Source: Medicago truncatula (taxonomy: Eukaryota > Streptophyta > Magnoliopsida > Fabales > Fabaceae). Taken from it: a stretch of DNA of 64,000 nucleotides. Made by a program: the position numbers and the translations under genes. The notes under the pieces were generated by a model. That model searched no databases. It saw only the letters and a list, made by a program, of their open reading frames with translations, and was not told the DNA's origin. The DNA is taken from positions 50,775,755-50,839,754 of the forward strand of contig NC_053048.1 in NCBI RefSeq assembly GCF_003473485.1, written 5' to 3'. Positions 61,423 to 64,000 of the stretch are shown here, one piece after another. Position 1 is the first letter of the stretch, and each line of letters opens with the position of its first letter.

Positions 61423-64000
61423 TACATGAGAGCTTATCTTGGATTCCCAGAGAATTCCTTGACACTTATGTTGTGCTTGTTAAATCTTGGACTCCATCGC
61501 TAACAATTTGGTGACACCTCGAAACACATATGAACAGAATTGAACATGTGTAAACCACATAAGCGTAGTGTATTGATGTATAATAACAAGGTTGAATATG
61601 ATTAACTGAAGAGTTTTGCAAATAGAAGTTTGTGGTCAAATTGTAAGTATTCTGTTGCCCGCTCACCCATTCTCTACCCTCGTCTTCAATATTGTTGTTT
61701 TATATAAACTACAGAGAAATTTAATTTATAGTCTGTCGGACCAATGAAATGGAGTGTAACATAGAAATGAAAATGGCCGGATAACACCTGATGATATGAA
61801 CACAAATGAGTAAAATTAAATAGAGTAACAAATATGCTTAAAAAAATTGAGTAACAAATAATAAAAAGTGGTTTTAAAATAGGTTTTGTCTAATGTGCAC
61901 AGGTAAATTATTCTTGCCTCATTCATAAATTTGTTTTTCACCATTGGATCGATAAATTTTATTATGGTTTATTTAATTTAATGACGACTTATTAACAAAT
62001 ACAACTTTTATTTTGCAATTCTGAAAAATTAATAATTATGTATCTTTCTATTCTTTTTTCTACAATTGTAGTAAATAGGGATCAAATATTTTGTTTTTTT
62101 TTTAAATAAAATTAAAATAAGCTATTTTAGCAATGTTTAATGTCGTTTCCTTTCCTTTAGAGTTTAACTATTTTTTATTTAATTTTCTCAAAAAAAAAAC
62201 TATTTTTTATTTAATAGTTCGAATTTAACTATGTATTTCCTTAATATAGGTATAAAATATATTATTATATTATTATAACGAAAAGACATACACTAATGCA
62301 CCTATCTATCATTCTTTCAAAAAGGATAAAACGTGCATCTCTATCCACTTTTCTACGAATTTAATTGTATAGGCACTAACCTACCTGTATATTTGTTTTG
62401 TAAAAAATAAAGTTCAAATTGTTTCTATTATTAGTGGTGTTGTTTATCTTTAAATGGAATTTAATTAAATTTTTTAATCAATAATTTAAATAATATTAAA
62501 AAAAAAACTGACAAAATGGTTAAAATGAAAGGTAAAAATGATAAAAAAAAAAATTAAAAAAAAAAAAAAAAAAAAACTACCCCAAATTTATGTATGAAGT
62601 TTTAGATTGTATATCTTTACATCTCATGATGCATACACCGTTCTCTTTTTCGCACATTTCATTAGAAAATATGCAGATTTAGTCTTTGAAATGAAAACTG
62701 AAGTAGCAAATTTGCTAGTAAGTTGTGAACTAGCTATTCGACTCCATGCTACACGTTTGCTGAAAAAATGATCACAGCAACAACACGTTGATATAAAGAT
62801 TCACAATTTCACATAGATCCAATTAATAAAATGGACATACCACAACATAAATGAAGGGAGTACTATCACATTAATATGAAACAGGTTGTAAAAAAAAAAA
62901 AGCTGCTTCCAAAAATTGAGACCTCATTCAAAAATGTTTCGACCATTGCAGTGCCAAATTATGCGAGGCAATTTTCACATAAACAACCAATAAGATCCCC
63001 CGAGCCAGCCATCAAAATCAAGAGTATTTTCATCAATATAAAAACTTTACATCATAACTACATCGAGGAAAAGTTCAACAAGTCAATCTCTTTCCACTTA
63101 GAATACATTAAATACTATCTATATACACATAAAAGAGTGAATGAATATACGGGCCAACCCCAAAAGGAAAAGCACCTACAAAACCTCAAAGAGGCCAAAA
63201 AAAAAAAGAACATAAAAGAATCCAACTAATTTTTCCTTTTGCCTGTGGGTTTAAATTTGAGGAAGGAAATCAGGGATGATTGAACCTGTAGGTAGTATCG
63301 TGCGAAAAAGAGGAAATTAGGAAGGACGTGTTATAGTTCTGCAGTTGATTGAACCTTCATCACAATAGAACTGATAGATTCTATCATCCCTAATTTCCTT
63401 GTCAAATTAAATACCCATAAGCAAAAGAAAAAACTAGCGCATACCATATTATAGTTCTGCAGTTGTAGGTTGATTTCACAAACCAAAGGTCTGGGTCTTT
63501 CAGCGCGACTCACATTTCCTACTGCATGAAAGACCCAGTGTTTTGCTCATGCCACAGGACTTACCCACATGTACTGATGAATAAACAATATTTGATTACT
63601 TTCTCTCAACTGAAGCGTATTACACTAAACAAGTCAATAGATAAACAAAACACTAAAGAACACCACAATCTGAACAACTAACCCACGTCTCAAATAATGT
63701 ATAGATAATTTTGTAGATAGATAGATTATCAACAAACGTAGACCAAGAACCAGGAGGAGGAAATCACCTCAACCCATTCTCAAATTATAAACTTATAACT
63801 GCATTAACATTAAAAAGTACAGCTTAACCAAAATATTCCAAGTCGTAAACAATACTTTTGCAACTCATATCAAACAAGAAAATGTTTCTCAGCTACCAAA
63901 AAGACTAATCCAGATGTTACTTTTGGGAAAGGGAAGATAAAATATAAATTGAAGGGATATCATATGATCAAAAACCACTAGCTTATTCCCAGCCAGTTGC
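61423..64000. other. 3' UTR of the RBL15-type gene and distal intergenic DNA
   Basis: About 61423-61700 is the likely 3' UTR. From 61800 to 62600 the DNA is very AT-rich, with homopolymer A runs at 62535-62575. The stretch 62870-63990 is more balanced and could be the 3' UTR of a minus-strand gene whose coding part begins beyond the window. The last 18 bases, read inverted, give ATGWE then TAA, too short to claim. No gene can be called. Confidence 0.4.

Noticed and set aside
62876..63229. 117-codon open frame starting MKQVVKKKKLL
   Set aside because: Lys/Asn/Ile-rich composition expected from AT-rich DNA, no recognisable motif. More likely 3' UTR or intergenic.

Overview
The window is nuclear DNA from a flowering plant, most likely a papilionoid legume of the Medicago/Trifolium/Pisum kind. 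The kingdom is certain: spliced plant genes with GT-AG introns, a chloroplast or mitochondrial release-factor methyltransferase, a PORR protein, a plant rhomboid-UBA protein and typical plant transposons. The legume assignment is an inference from AT-rich texture and repeat style. Nothing bacterial or viral is present.

Six complete protein genes can be read exon by exon. A single-exon PORR-domain organelle RNA-binding protein (+, 1947-3209). The PP2A catalytic subunit of the PP2A-3/-4 type (-, 9629-15194, 11 exons, 313 aa). A PrmC/HemK-type release-factor glutamine methyltransferase (+, 22032-25913, 3 exons, 376 aa). A large CPSF-A/DDB1-family beta-propeller protein (-, 30398-44052, 15 exons, 1370 aa). 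Cytosolic ribosomal protein uS7/RPS5 (+, 49472-52942, 4 exons, 206 aa). A rhomboid-like protein with a C-terminal UBA domain, RBL15 type (+, 55116-61422, 13 exons, 403 aa). All splice junctions used keep frame. The window opens in the 3' end of an unidentified gene (1-198) and carries a decayed gene copy at 6890-8282.

The most interesting find is in the 2.3-kb second intron of RPS5 (50276-52579). It holds six tandem box C/D snoRNA copies plus one broken copy. Each intact copy has C, D'/C' and D boxes, a terminal stem, and the same guide upstream of box D, complementary to the 18S rRNA stretch TAGAGCTAATAC. By the D+5 rule it points at the A equivalent to human 18S A166, the SNORD44 target. 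The terminal stem shows a compensatory G-C to A-U change between copies.

The intergenic space is mostly transposon. From 15.7 to 21.1 kb lie a Mutator-like element with long inverted repeats, a second one filled with a palindromic minisatellite and split by a solo LTR carrying 5S-rRNA-like sequence (Cassandra type), a LINE 3' end, a Harbinger MITE and a hAT-like element. A Harbinger element with a broken SANT/NAM-associated gene is nested in another MITE at 27.6-29.9 kb. A SINE, a 5'-truncated LINE in the methyltransferase intron, an RTE LINE in the CPSF-A-like gene and an L1 LINE with a YMDD motif complete the set. Many of these have visible target-site duplications, recorded below.
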